This document shows positions 45,101 to 60,100 of a DNA stretch of 64,000 nt, piece by piece. Under the pieces are notes generated by a model. The model was not told where the DNA came from and searched no databases. It saw nothing but the letters and a program-made list of their open reading frames with translations. Made by a program: the position numbers and the translations under genes. Position 1 is the stretch's first letter; each line of letters opens with the position of its first letter. The DNA comes from Pratylenchus scribneri (Eukaryota > Nematoda > Chromadorea > Rhabditida > Pratylenchidae): NCBI GenBank assembly GCA_030063045.1, contig JAQSEB010000035.1, positions 124,001-188,000 on the forward strand, in the 5' to 3' direction.

Positions 45101-48100
45101 TGTTGGTATGGCTGCTCTGCTGATTGAGAAAGGATCAAAAGTAAATTCTATGCGAGAAATGATATTAAAAATATATTTAAATATAGGTGAATGCCCGCGC
45201 AAAGAATGGATTAACCCCAATGCATTTATGCGCACAAGAAAATAGAGTGGAAGTGGCCGATCAATTATTTGCGAACAATGCCGACATAAATGCACAAACA
45301 AATGCCGGATATACACCTTTGTAAATAATTTAAATATATTTATTACATCGCATTCTCTAAAGGCATGTTGCCTCGCATTTTGGCCAAATTGAAATGGTCA
45401 AATGGCTTGTTGAACATGGGGCCAATGTCAATGCCGAAACACGTGCAAATTACACTCCATTAGTAATAAAATAAAATACAATTTATTTAATAAATATATT
45501 TTAATTAAATTGTAGCATCAAGCAGCACAACAAGGCCATAATCATGTTGTTCGTTTTCTCCTGGAAAATGGAGCATCCCCAAATACGAAAACTGCAAATG
45601 GCCAAACTCCATTGGCCATTGCCCAACGCCTAGGCTATGTTTCGGTGGTGGAAACATTGCGAACTGTGACGGAGACGACAATCATCACGGAGACAACAAC
45701 AATCACTGAGGAAAGATACAGGCCTCAGAATCCGGAAGCAATGAATGAAACGTAAATATTTTTAATATAAATTTAGGGAAATTTCCAAATATTTAAAACT
45801 TTACTTCTCATATTCATTTTCTCACTCACAAATTTCATTAATTGAATGCCCTTATATGTATATTTTTAATTATTTCCCCCACAAACATTTCCCATTCCCA
45901 TCCATCCATTCAAATTATCATCAACCAAAATCTGTTCATTTTACCCCACCTCCCTCTCATCAATGAATTCATTGAGCCGAAAGTCGGCCATCCTCCCCCG
46001 TTATATTCTTTTTGCAAATATCGTTTTGACCCCCAACCAAACACACCCGCCGACCCAACCACCATTCACAATTCACATCAAGGTCGTTAATACTCTCACA
46101 AACATTTACCCCTTTACTTTACCCACTCAATTCTATTCATCCCAACATTTTTTTGGCTACCATTCAATTGATTATAAATCCTCTCCGACTGTTTGGAGTT
46201 TTTTTTGGTGTGCGCGACTCTGCGGCTTTTTGATACAATTTTTCAGACAATTTGCCGAATACAATGAAGAAGTATTTTCGGAAGAAGAAGTTTGTTTGCC
46301 TTTACTGGAATTGTCAATATTTTAATTGTTTTTTCAATTCATTCCAAATTAATTTTTTATGCTTATTTCTTATTGTTTTACTTTTCGGTTATCTGAGTGT
46401 AGTTGGTTTTGAAATGAAGGATCGCCCCCTACACATGATGAATTAGGGCTGGTATCCCTGATTAACTCTAACTATATACCGGATTATCCGACCCATAAGG
46501 GTCACCTTCACTTTTCCTCAGTTGACCAAAACTAATACTGATGTGAGTGATAACCGATAAGTACCGTTAATTTATGCTATTTTTAGGCAAGTGGGTGTTA
46601 GCAATTAAATAAATATTTATTCCCTAAACACTTAATATTCCGTTTAAGAATGTTCTCGGATTCGGAAGATGAAGCCGATGACCATCAAGTGGTTGCGGCC
46701 GAACATGCCCGCGATTTCAACGAATCCATCACCCAGGGTTTACGCGATTCCGCCGTCATTCATTTGATTCACACCGGCGAACAACAACTCTCAAAAAGTG
46801 GCATTTCTCCATTTGATACGACTGATGCCGACCTGGAAGCGGTCATTAAAAGAGCACAAAATGCGCCAATAACAACGGCAATTCCCGATCCAAGTTTCTT
46901 GGAAAATGGCCAAGATGATAATGTGGCATTGAGCCGAAATGAATTAATCCAACCAAGGTGAGTGGAGGAGGATTAATTTAATTTATTTTGGGAAAATGTC
47001 ATCAAAATAATTCATAATTTTTTCAGCAAATTATTCATGAAAACGTAGGTGCCATTTTTAGTGGTGAATTGTTGGTCTCTTTTTTTGTATTGTCCATTTT
47101 TTGTGGAAATTTTTAAAATTTCGATTGAATTTCTCTTTCCATTCCAAAACAAATTTATAAATTAAAATAATTTTTATATTTTAGTTTCCTCATTTCCTTC
47201 CTTGTGGATGCCCGCGGCGGTGCAATGCGCGGATGTCGCCATTCTGGGGTTCGAGTGATTATTCCGCCTCGAAAAGCGGCGGCACCAATCCGAATAACTT
47301 GCCGTTATTTGAAAAAGGTAAAAATGCCACCCTATTATCATCAATTAATTCCATTATTATAGGAAAAATTGTCGCATCCGCCTCCATTGAGCGAAGGCGA
47401 GGCATTGGCCTCTCGCATTTTGGAAATTGGGCCACACGGTGCAAAATTCCTTGGGCCAGTCATTTTGGAAGTCCCACATTTTGCATCATTGAGGGGAAGG
47501 GAAAGGGAAATTGTCATTTTGCGCTCGGATGATGGACAACATTGGAAGGAACATCAATTGGAGGCAACCGAAGATGCCGTTCAAGTATTTTAATCAATTA
47601 TTATTTCCAATACTTTGTCTATTTATTTAAGGAAGTATTAAATGAATCATTCGATGCCCATGAATTGCAACAATTGGATGAATTGCACACCAACAGAATC
47701 ACTCGAATAATGACCAGCGATTTTCCAATGTATTTTGCGGTTGTGACCCGAGTCCGGCAGGAAGTGCATTGTGTTGGCCCAGAAGGTGGTGTCATCCTCT
47801 CATCGGTTGTTCCCCGAGTTCAGGTGCATTTTATAAATATTAAAAATATAAATAATAAATATCATTTAATTGGTATTTTTCTGTACTCTGCAAAACAAAA
47901 TTAATAAAATTATAAGAATAATATCATTGGATATCCACCAATATGCCCCTTAATTTGAAACCAAATATCATCAAATCCATTCAATCCTTTATGAATTATT
48001 TATGTATTTTGTGACAAATTGGAGCGTAGCAAGGGAAATTTTGTGTTCCCTCCATTCCAGCAAGTGAGATCTGAGCTATCGTATTCTCTTTTCTTTCCTT

Positions 48101-51100
48101 TTGATAGCAGAGGAAGGGAAAATTTATGATTTTTCTTGATTAGAGCCAAAGAGAAAATTGAGTTTTCTCTTCTCATTTGTTGGAAAAGAGAGTACTGTAG
48201 CTGTATTGGACATATTCTTTTGACCATAACTCAACAAAGAAGTAGCCAATCCTAGAAACGATATATCATTCGAAAGCTCTAATAATTCTCTAAAAAATAG
48301 TATAAAAATTTTTTGGAAAATTAAAAAATTTTAAAAGCAATTTTTCCATAAAAATTAATTATTGAAAGAATTTCCATTAATTTTGAATTTGTTTAGGCAA
48401 TTTTCCCTGATGGCTCATTGACAAAAACAATCAAAGTGTCACTTCAAGCACAACCGGTTCCACAAGAAATTGTTTCAAAATTGCACGGAAATCGGGTGGC
48501 CGTATCGCCAATTGTGACTGTGGAACCAAGAAGGAGAAAATTCCATAAAGTAAAATTATTTATTTGAATGTATTTTATATTTAAATTAAAGCCAATCACA
48601 CTTTGCATTCCATTGCCCCAATCAACGAATAAAGGAATGATCACCCAATATCAGCAACAACAACAAACAGAAAAACATGGAAAAGAAAAGGAAAAAGAAC
48701 CGCCCCAACCCGCACAATTGGATCCTCCAACACTTCGATTGTTGTGCAGCATCACTGGGGGATCAGCCCCGGCCCAGTGGGAGGATATCACCGGAACAAC
48801 ACAATTGACATTCACCGGTGATGAGGTACAATATTATTTCAAGAGGGAATTGTCATTTTTGATATCTTTTGCAGATTTCATTCACAACAATAGTCTCTGC
48901 CCGTTTTTGGCTAATGGATTGCCAAACGCCCAGAGACGCGGCCCGAATGGCGCAAGAAATTTACAATGAGGCAATCGCCGTTCCATTCATGGCAAAATTT
49001 GTTGTGTTCGCCCGGAGGCCATTCCCCAGTGAGGGCCAATTGCGAATGTTCTGTATGACGGATGATAAAGAGGAGAAAACGCTGGAAAAGCAGGAAGGAT
49101 TTGCGGAAATTGCAAAATCGCGAGATGTTGAAGTTTTGGGTGGTCGGCATCAATGGTTGGAATTTGCTGGCAATTTGGTGCCAGTGACAAAGAGAGGCGA
49201 CCAATTGGCCATTTTCTTTCAACCATTCCAGGAAAATCGATTAGCCTTTAATATAAAGGTAATAAATCCGTCAATAAATTATAATTATTTTATAATTTAG
49301 GTAAAACAACAAGATGACCAAGAAGCGGCATCGGCAGGAAAAGTGGCCGTAATGAAGGAGCCGCGAAGTCGAGCGGACACTTTGCCACCGCAACACCCAA
49401 TTTGCACTTTGACCATAACATTGCCGGACTATACCGGCACAATGCCATCATTGAGTCCATCCGACCAATCAAAGAAGGCAGCAATCGCACTTCGTTATGC
49501 GGATGCCCTTTCTGCCAATCCGTCGGATGTTTATCCAAATGTTCCACTGGAATTTGTGGCCAAAAATATTGGCGGCGATTGGGCTAGATTGGGTCGTGCC
49601 CTGGGCGTTCATCCGGATGATATTCGTCAAATTCGCCGGGAAATGAATTCGGGCAGTGGCCAAGAGCCAATTTCAGTGCTGAAAATTTGGATATTTCTCA
49701 AAGGGACGGAGGCAAATGGTCAGAGCCAATTCCACCTTTGATCTAATTTTCATTTTATTGAATTACAGAACATGATTTGGAACAAGCTTTGAGGCAAATT
49801 GGCCGTGATGATATTGTCCAGCGGATGAATAATCCACCGGGCATTGGAGACGATGGAATGGGGCCAGATGGATGGAGGGCAAGCCAAGGTGGCACCCCCA
49901 TATTGAGAAGGGAATTCTCAAGCAAAAGCAGTTTGGGTGCCCCAATTGCGCATCAGGCACAGCAGGCGACTGCATTGAGCGCAACACGTGAGTATTATAA
50001 ACATTTTATATGTAAAAGGGAATTTCCTTGCACGTTTTTTTTTGTTCTTTTATGGGTGCTTTTTCTTTGCTTTGGTGCAAATACTGCTTTTCTTAACATA
50101 ATTTATTTTTAATATTTTCTAATATTTTTTAATTTTTCATTGTGGCAAACATAAAATATTGTAAATGATAATGATAATAATTGTCTTGTTTGCAAAATAT
50201 TCCTTTGTATTTTAAACGTTTTACGTATTATATTGTCCCATTCGTAAATTTGTTTCTTTTTTTTGTTGTTATTTTGTGAAATATTTCTAGATTTTTATTT
50301 GAATTTCTCTTTTTTTTTTTTGTTAATTTATTAATATTATCCAGTTTTTATTATTCTGCCATCAGCTTTTTGTGTGCCATTTTCATCAAAATATACTAAA
50401 ATTGTGCCCACTTTTCCATTCTTTTATTCCATTTTCAGCAATTTCCTCCGCTTTTGGCATCTCTCCAACGTCTTCATCCGCTGCTGCCCCAGTCCCAGAA
50501 GAGCCATTGTCAAATGTGGAAACAATTGTGACAAGAACTGAAGTAAAAGAATATAAGGCCAAAACATTCATTCATTTATATATTTATAGCGTTATGTTCA
50601 TCATTCGGAGGGGGCGAATGAGCCGGTGGTTGATGAACGAATTACGCAGCAAATATTCAGAGATGGGGCAGAAGTAAAAATGAGGGAATAATATTGTTGA
50701 TGAGATAATTGTTTATTTTAATGAAGGTACAACATAGGGAAGTACAAAAACATGATCAACCATTGAATGAGAGGGAAATGGCCCAATGGGATGCAATGGC
50801 CGAGGAGGAGGAAAGGGACAGAATGGCCAGAAGCCGTGAGGCGATGATAATTGATGGGGAACAACGGCATTTGATCGGCGTGGATGAGCAGGGAATCCCC
50901 GTTGAACAAACCACCGTACAAACGACAACATTAATCAGCACCGAACATCAAGTGCCGGCAGAAGAAATTACAAAAGAGGAGGAGGAAATTCAAAGGGAAC
51001 CAAGCCAAGGAAGTGGAGGTAAAAAAAGAAATGGATGCTTTTTGAGATTATAGGACAATTGGGGACGCGATAATCGTGGATAAACAGCCTAGCGTCAATG

Positions 51101-54100
51101 GTGATGAAGCTTCTGGGGTTAATTTACATATATAGGGCAGTAGCAACAAAATGATATCAAAAACATTGGCTAATATTGGAAATTTACCGAATTATGGCCA
51201 TAAAATGGCCAGAAAAACTTCTTAATTATAACGATTTTTTTGGTCATAACTTTTGAAATATCCAATAATGCCAATGCTTTTTATATCATTTTATAATTTT
51301 ATACCTATAAAATCATATATAGATTGTCCCAGAAATTTTACCACCATCGATGCTAGAAGGTTATCGCTTTCCAAATTGTCATAACAAAGATTTGGTCTTG
51401 GGGCAAATTTTGAAAATTACAAATTATAACCCCACGGATTTAGGTTCGGTAATAATCCATGAAGAAGAGCAACAAGAACAACCCCAAATTGAGGAATATG
51501 AACCACAGGAACAGTTGCAAAAAAGCACAACAACAACGGAAAGTAGCATTTTGTCCGCTCCAGCCGAACATCATGCCGAAAGGGGATATGAAGCGGCAAG
51601 TGAGGAAGGCGAACAAACCAGCGGCACGGAACAAGGTGGTGATGAAGAAAGAGGAGGAGGAGGCCGAAAACATGGTGGAAGCCGACCAGGCTCGCCAATT
51701 TCTGAATAATATTTTATTTTATTTTGTCGTCCGTCGCCGCTTCCACACAAAATCCCTTCCACTTTTTATTATCACAAACACAAATTCTGCGCATCCTTAA
51801 TTCATCGCACTTTTTTCCTCTAATTCATTATCATCAGTCAAAATTATTTAAACCAAATTAGTTGCTGCTTTTTATTTTAGATCCAGTCAATTACCAAATT
51901 ATTATAGCCAAAATATATCCCTTTTTTATTTTTATAATAGTCAATTAAACCGTCCAAATTAATAATTCAAAAAGCCAACATTTGCTTTAAATCCCTCAAA
52001 GTCAATTCCCACAATTTTACTAAAATTGCTTAACATTCATTTTGACTTGCCTCCTTCCCCACAAACTTGCCTCCTTTCATAATAATTAAAATCCTTATTT
52101 TAATATTAATTAGTTTTATTCAATTTATAATTCTCATTTCTTATTTTTATCCACTTCAACTCCGCCAAAATCTCATTCTAAACTCTTCATTTCTTTTTTT
52201 TTATTTCATTCATAATTTTTGTTTTGTTTTGTGGTTTGAAAACAATATTCCTCATTTTTATGCTAAAAATGCCCCATCACGATTTTCTATCATATTTTGA
52301 GTTCCATTTCCATTCTCTTTTTTGGTTCCAATGCACAGTCATTCAAAAATAATTAAACCCAGCAAAATGCAATTGTCAATTCCCACATAATATTTTTAAT
52401 TTAGTAAAAAATTGTTTTGTGTTTGGTTTTTTATTTTTGTTGCGTAAACCTATTTTGGTGCTGGCAATGGGTGGGGGATTAAAATGAGTCAGGCACATTG
52501 GCCGATGGGAGGATAAGCTAGAAATTTGAGTTGAAAATGAAGAAGGAAGGAAGCGAGGGAAAATGTGTTGGCCACAGAAACAATTGTTCATTTGTGAATG
52601 AAAATCCCACCGCCGCCGCTGGTCGATCTGATCTGGACCTCCATTATTCCGTCCTTGCTCTGATCGATTAGATGAAGGGGAAGAAGGGGTAATATATTGG
52701 CCAAGCATTTCTACTTTTCCTTTATCCAATAACATTCCTTTTTCTGGCCAAATAAAATAAAATAAAATGCATCAATCGGTCAACATTCCAATCAAATTGG
52801 ATCAGCCAAAACAACAACAATCAAAACAAAATGATCCACCAAAAACATCCTCTCCTCAACAAATAAAAAGACCCTCGGTTATGGAACGACTTCGCGCACT
52901 TGGTTTTATTTAGGCAAAATTAGTGGGGAATTTGGATGAGGAATTTAAGAAGCTGAAATGTCCGTTGAGGCTGCCGGCCTTCAATTGCCAGAGGATCCGG
53001 AATTAACCGAAAAGCTGTCAACATTCCTTGCGGCACAACATCCGGACGCAGATTTGCAAATCACAGTGAGCAGTGTCCGAAAGACAACAACCACAAAACA
53101 ACAATATGAAACAGTAAATTAAATAAAATGAGGATTGAACCCGAAAAAATTGAACAGGAAACGCCGGGAATGGTTGGATTGGAAGTTGACAAATTGATGG
53201 ATTTACAGAGAAAATTGATGGCAAAAATCAGTAAGGGTTTTGGGTGGCATTTTTCAAAATTGGAGCCGTCAAAATTTGCACTAAATTTTGATATTAAATT
53301 TGCACATTTTGTTATTTTTTGAATATTTTCCCTTTCGCTTTATTGTTTTGCTTTGCTTATTTTTAAAAATGAGCGGCGACGGCGGCTCTAAACATTTTTT
53401 TTTGCTGATTCAATTTTTCTGAAAATTTTCCCCTTCAAATTTTTTTGTCTGAATTCGGCAAATTTAGGCGCCAATAAATTGGCAGAAGAAGTCGAAAAAC
53501 AACAAGAGGAACATCCGCCACCGGAGGAGGAGGAGGAATGGGCACGTAGAGGGCCACCTGGTGGGTACAAAAATGAATATAAAAATTTAAAATATTCACC
53601 CTAAAATATGATTCGCCGTCGCAGATGTGCAAAGAAGTGAAATGGTTGAGGAATCATTCCCATTGGATGAAGGCACAAAAATGATCAGCAAAAAACGCAC
53701 CCACGTGGTCACAATGAGCCAATCAAGAGCACAAGGTTTACCCTAAAATGCCCTCAAAGGGTGCCACCAACTCATTTTCCTCCTCCTAATCGACCGATTG
53801 CCAAGCACAAATTTTAATTAAAAATTTTGTGGTGATTTTTTGACTGGTTTTTTGGTGTTTTTCAGTCTTTTTTTACAAATATTTTCATTCAATCAATACT
53901 ATTCATTTCATGCTTAATTCTACGCTTTTTTTTTATCTCTTTCGCAATTTTATTATTAATTTAATTCACTTTTGAATATTAATTAATCAATTAATCCACC
54001 ACAATTCGCTTAATATTTTTTCATAAGCAACGATTTCAATTAAACATTACCAAAATTGTACCCATTTTTAATAAATTTGCTTTTTTGGAAATAAATTTAT

Positions 54101-57100
54101 TTTTTTTTGTGAGGCAATCGGTCTATTTGGAATTTGGATTGGAATATGATTAGGGGAATTTTGATTTTTGATGGATTTATTGGTTAAAGGATTGGATGAT
54201 TTGCCCATGACCGGTCAATCACCGGGCACAAAATCCTCGCATGAAATCAAATTAAAATCCACTGGGCCAACACCTCAAAAGGAAGGTAAATAAATATATT
54301 TTTTATAATAAATGTATAAATTCGTGCAAATATCATCGGAATCTAATGCTTCATTTTGGCATTCTCATAAATTTATGTGCATTTATAATTTGGGGTATTT
54401 TTCGAGTTTTTTAACATTATTTGTGATATTTGCCATTCATGGATTGATACAATTTATTTGATTGAAATCTAATCAATATCACCCATTAAACCATATAACA
54501 AAAAACGTTTTTAACCAACTAAGATTTGTGTGTTTTTGGACTGTTTAACTATTTCCATTAATTCCTAACACTACCGTATTGTCCTCTCCTTTCTTACCGT
54601 TTCGTTTGTCCTCTGCTGCAGTCCTTTCCCCTTCATTTATTTTCCCTTCCTTGATGATTTAGGCTTCCAGCAATATTACAATGGCTATCCATCCTTTTCA
54701 TCAACGCAAAAACCAACACCCAGTGGCATCGAAAAAACAATTACGATACAAAGAATCTGATTGGAGGAATGGATTGGAGAATGATTTCATTGGATATACA
54801 AAATACATCGACTTATTTCAATCTTATTTTATCATTTTTCAATCCTACTATTTTGTTGTAGTCTTCCTCTCCCCTCTTTGAAATGAATAAAGTCAAATTA
54901 ATTAAATATTATTTTTGTAATTTTATTATGATTTGTGGAATTGATAGAAACTTTATTATTTACTCATTTTTTCAATTACTTCTTTAGAGAATAATTTCCA
55001 TTGTGATTATTTTTTTGGAATTTGATACAAATTCTAAAGTAGAAATAATTATTTTTACATTATGATCCTCTCTAAAAATTAATTAATAAAAGTATACAAT
55101 TTTTTGAGCATTTAATTAATTTAAGATGCTTCACTTTCCTTGTCATTGTCAACTTCAACATCATCGGCCGGAAGCGTCAAAGAAAAAGTTGCCAGATTTG
55201 AGTCAATGAAATCGAAAGAAGAAGCGGAAGAAGCAGCCAAAAAACGGTTCGGCTGGAAAGGACCTTCTATGATTAGTCCACCGGGCAAAAAACGTGAAGA
55301 TGTTGAAGAGGAGGAGGAGTCGAGAAAATCACCAAGCCGAATTCCAACAAGAAGTCCATTGCCATCGCCAACAAGAGAAAAGGATGAAAATATTAAATCA
55401 GATGTGAATGTGGCCACCACAATTATGTTGGAAAAACAACCGGAAATGAGCGGAGAAGATGCGAAAATTGTGGAAGAAAAACGTCCAACAATGGAAGAAA
55501 CAGATTTAAACATTTTTGAGAAGGAAGAAGAAGGGGAGAAACAATTGGAAATGAATGAGGAAATTGTGAGTGAAATGAATAGTGAATTTTTACTTAAATT
55601 ATAATTTTTAGATGGATATGGATATGGCCCCAAAGGAGGTGGTGATGTTGGTACAATCAGAAGAAAGTCAACCGCAACCGCAACAGCCAACAACAACAAT
55701 TGGGCATATGGAAATTGTTTGTTTCCTAATTTGGTAAATTTTAATTGATTTTGCCATTTTTCAGGTAGAAGTTGGTCCTGAAGTGGTAATTTCGCATCAG
55801 GAAAGTCATCCGGAAATAGAGCCAGCCTCATTTGGACATATTGAAAAAGTAATTATTTGAATCATTTACTAAATATAAAATTTTTAAACAGTTGGATGCA
55901 GCACCAATTGTGGACATTGCACAAATTGAAAATCAACAAAAACAACAAAAATATTTGAGTGAACCAATTATAATTAGCATTGAACCACCATCGGCAGTCC
56001 ATGAACCATCACCACCCGAAAGTCCAACGAATGAAGATGAAGCCAAAATTATTGAAATAGAGGAAAAATCTAATGAAACCGAGAGAAGATTTGATGAAGG
56101 AGAAATGGAAATTGAAGAAGATTTACGGAAAATAGATGATGGAGAAAAGAGGGAACAAAGTGGACAATATATGCCATTTGGGGCAGAAATAATTGCAACA
56201 AATGAACAACAAGAAAGGGAGGAATACTTGGGAGATATGGAAATGGAACCAAAAATAGTTGAACAACAAATTGAAGAATCAGAAGAATTGGAACCAAAAA
56301 TAGTTGAACAACAAATTGAAGAATCAGAAGAATTGGAACCAAAAATAGTTGAACAACAAATTGAAGAATCAGAAGAATTGGAACCAAAAATAGTTGAACA
56401 ACAAATTGAAGAAACAGAAGAATTGGAACCAAAAATAGTTGAACAACAAATTGAAGAATCAGAAATGGAGCCAAAACAACAAATTCAGCCAGAAATAATT
56501 GAAATTGTGGAAGAAGAACCAATGAAATTGAGGCGAATTTCAATGGACACAGATAGACCTAAAATTGAGGAAGAAATTGGCGAAAAAGTGGCAGAAATTC
56601 ATAAAGAACCGGAGGCAATTGAGGAACAATTGGAAAGAGAAGGAAGGCCTGAATTATTTGTGACAACTGGATTGAATGTTCAAACGGTGGAACCGAACCA
56701 AAATATTGAGATTAAAGGTTGGAAAACAATTATTAATTAATTATTATTTATTGATTTTTAGTTGTTGAACCAGATGATGATGAAGAAGAGAAGGGAGGAG
56801 AGGAAGAAGAATTTAAAAAAGAAGAAGAGCAAAAATTGGAAGAAATTCCGCAGGAAAAAGAATTGGAAAAAATTCCGCAGGAAAAACAAATTGAAGTGGT
56901 ATATGAAATGCAGCCAGAAAAAGAGGAAATGCAGTCCGCAATTTGGCTTGATAATGTTCCAATTGAAAGATGTGCATATGATGAGGAAGAATTGGCAGAA
57001 AAGAAGGCACTATTTTGGCCAGAAGAAGAAATTGGCAAAGAAAAATTGGAAAGTATTACAGCAATTGGGCCAATAATTGGAGGAATCCCGTGGTTTATTG

Positions 57101-60100
57101 GAAGGGAAAATGAAGAAAGTGAAATGGTTCAATCAAAAGAAAAAGAAATTACAGAATTAAATGAAATGGTCAATGAAGATGTGCCCAATACATCGGAATT
57201 AAAAAGTCAATTTGAATCAGAAATAAGTGAAGAGCCAAAAGAAGAATTAACTTCTGACATTGGAAATGATCAAAAATCGACTGAAGAAGAGAAGGAAATT
57301 GTTTCCCATGAAATTCAATTGGAGCAAATTGCACGGGAACAGCCTCAAAAGTTTCCACCGCCACTTTCTCCACTTCAAAGCGAAGAAAGCCTAGGAGGCT
57401 TGGAAACGGAGGATGATGAACGATCAAGTACACATACGGTGATTCATAGACCGGAAATGCTTTTGGAGGAAGGCCGTACGCGTTCATTGTACGGAGGTGG
57501 AGCATCTTCTTCTGCTGATCTCCCAGAAGAGACATTTGCTGTTGTTGAACAAAGTGCAATGGATGAACAAGTCGAAAATAATTAATTAAATATATTTATT
57601 ACTGAGGAAATTGAACATTTCCGGAATTAGCAAAATTCTGGGATAGACTATTTTGGAACTCTCAGCTAGTAGAAAACCCAGAGACCCAAAAATGGGTTCA
57701 TTCAACTCGGCATATTTGATTTAATCTATGAAATTTCAATTTCAAATCCGAAATAAGTCTTGAAAAAAGTTAGTAAGCCAAACCGGTTTAGGTTTAAAAA
57801 CAAATGTTGAGCTTTTCTAAATAAAGTCATACTGTTATGAAAATGAGATTTCATTGACTAAATCGACTATGTCGAGTCGCATTCTCGAGTTTATAGAAAG
57901 TTTAGAAACCGAGATTTCCAAAATTTTCTAGTTCAACACCAAGTCAATTCCCGTAATTTCCAATTTCCGAAATTGTTTGTAATATCATATACTTTTTAGT
58001 ATTTATTATCTATTTTTTAAAGACACCAACATCGCCAGTGATGAATGCAGAAAGATGGAAAAGTTTGGACGAGAAATCATCCACAATTGGCTCGCCGGCA
58101 GCAATGTCGCCTTCGCCAATTAATATTGAAATAAGACGGGGATCGGTTGAAAAGGAAGAAGATACGAATAAAAATATTGAGGAAAAGGAGGAATCTGAAT
58201 TCATTGAAGAAGTTAAGCCCACTGATGAATTGATGGAACAAAAAGAAATGGAAGATTTTGAAAATGAAGAAAAGGAACAACCTGAAATTGTGGGCAATGT
58301 GGAAATTGAGCCTGATAGAAGTGAAAAAAGAATATTAATTGAGGAATTTGTGAAGCCAATTCATGAATCAGAATCCACGTCGATTGTAGAAAAAGAAGAA
58401 AAGTCCCCTGGGGAAGTTCAAACACAAATGGATGTGAGAATTGATACAGAAATAGAAGAAGATGGAAAAGAAGAAGATTTGTTGGTGGAATCTGAACCAG
58501 TCGAAATTGATGTGAAAGAAACGATGGACATACATTTTGATGAGGAAGGACATTCACCAAAAAAGCATCAAGAAATGGAAGAAGATGAAATGGAGGAAGA
58601 AATGAATAAAAAAGAGGAATTTGAATTAGTTGAAAGCCAAGAATTTGTGCCAATGGAAGGGAAACCTCAAATGGAAAGGTGATTTTAATTTTTGACGAAA
58701 TCTGGGTAAACTTATTCATTATTTTAAGTTTTGAACATGGAATGGGAGAATTTGAATCGGATGAACAAATTGGAAAAGAAGAAGAAATAATAGGGGAGAA
58801 AGAAAACAAAATTGAAGGCGAAATATTCTCTGAAAGTGGAGAAGAAAGACCTCAATTTTCGGCAACAATTGTAGATCTTCCCACGCAGGAAGAGCAGAAA
58901 AAAGTCGATGAAATGGAAGAAAAATCAGAAGAGCAGAAAAGCGATGAAACTGATTATCAGAACAAAACAGAAGAATTTGATGAGAAAAAATTAAAAAATT
59001 TGGACGAAATCCGAAATAAAGAGGAAACAACGGCATTAGGAATGGTGACAGCCAGACAAGCGGAATTATTGGTTGAAGATGTGATCAATCTAGTATTGGA
59101 GGAAGGTGTCCCCACTCCTGATGATGATGAAGAAGAGAATAGTGGGGAAGAAGTTTTAATGGATGAGGAAGGAGGAATCAGTGCGGCAGAACCAAGTCCG
59201 GAACCAGTTAGCGATGATTGGGAAATGGTTGGAAGTGAACAAGGAAAAGAGAAGCAACAACATTCGATGGAAGAATTGCCACCGGAAATGGCACAAGAAG
59301 AACCGTCGCAATCGGAAATGATAAAATCCCACATTGGCATTGAAAAAGAAGAAAGTTATGAAGAAAAGGATGAAATGAAGGATGAAGAAGAGGAGGAGGA
59401 AGAGGATGAAGAATTAGTTAAATTGCAACTTGGAGGAAATGATGATGAGGAGGAGGATGATGAGAAATTTGAAGAAGAGGAAGATGATGACATTGTTCCT
59501 GATGAACCTGAATCCCCTCAACCTGCTTTATCCACTTCATCAGAGCCAGCTGGACCGTCAAAATCATTTTTGTCCCTTTCAACACCTGTCCATCGACCAA
59601 AATCACCAATTCCCCCGCCGGCGGCACCAACTCCACCACAATTAAAGGAAATTGAAAAAGTTGGAGAAAGCTCAATAATGATTGAAGAAACAAGAAAGGA
59701 TGAAATGGAAGAGAGTCTAATTTTAATGGATGAAGGTAATAAAATTCATCAAAATATTATATATTTTTGATATTTAAGGATTCACCAAAATGCCGGAGGA
59801 TGTTTTGGATTTGGGCGAAGAGGGCGAAGAATTGCCACATCCAATTGGCCAACAGCAAAGAATTCAAAGTCCGCCGGATGAATTGGAAAAGATTCATGAA
59901 CAAATGATGGCTTCTGGCAATTTGGTGCCAGAAGAAGATATTCTCCATCATCATCAAGAAGGTGATTCATCAGCGTCAAGTGGGGGCGCTGGCAGCAATT
60001 CAATTGGTTCTTCACCGGCTAAAAAGAGGCGCAGTACATCATCATCGGTGCATGCCGGAAATGGAGGAGGCGAATCGGCAGAAGGAAGTTTATTTGAATT

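Noticed and set aside
55121..59340. Long minus-strand frames rich in Leu, Phe, Ser (for example 55121-55831 and 58213-58809)
   Set aside because: Complement of Glu/Lys-rich codons of the unc-44 tail; they cross that gene's introns and have no domains.
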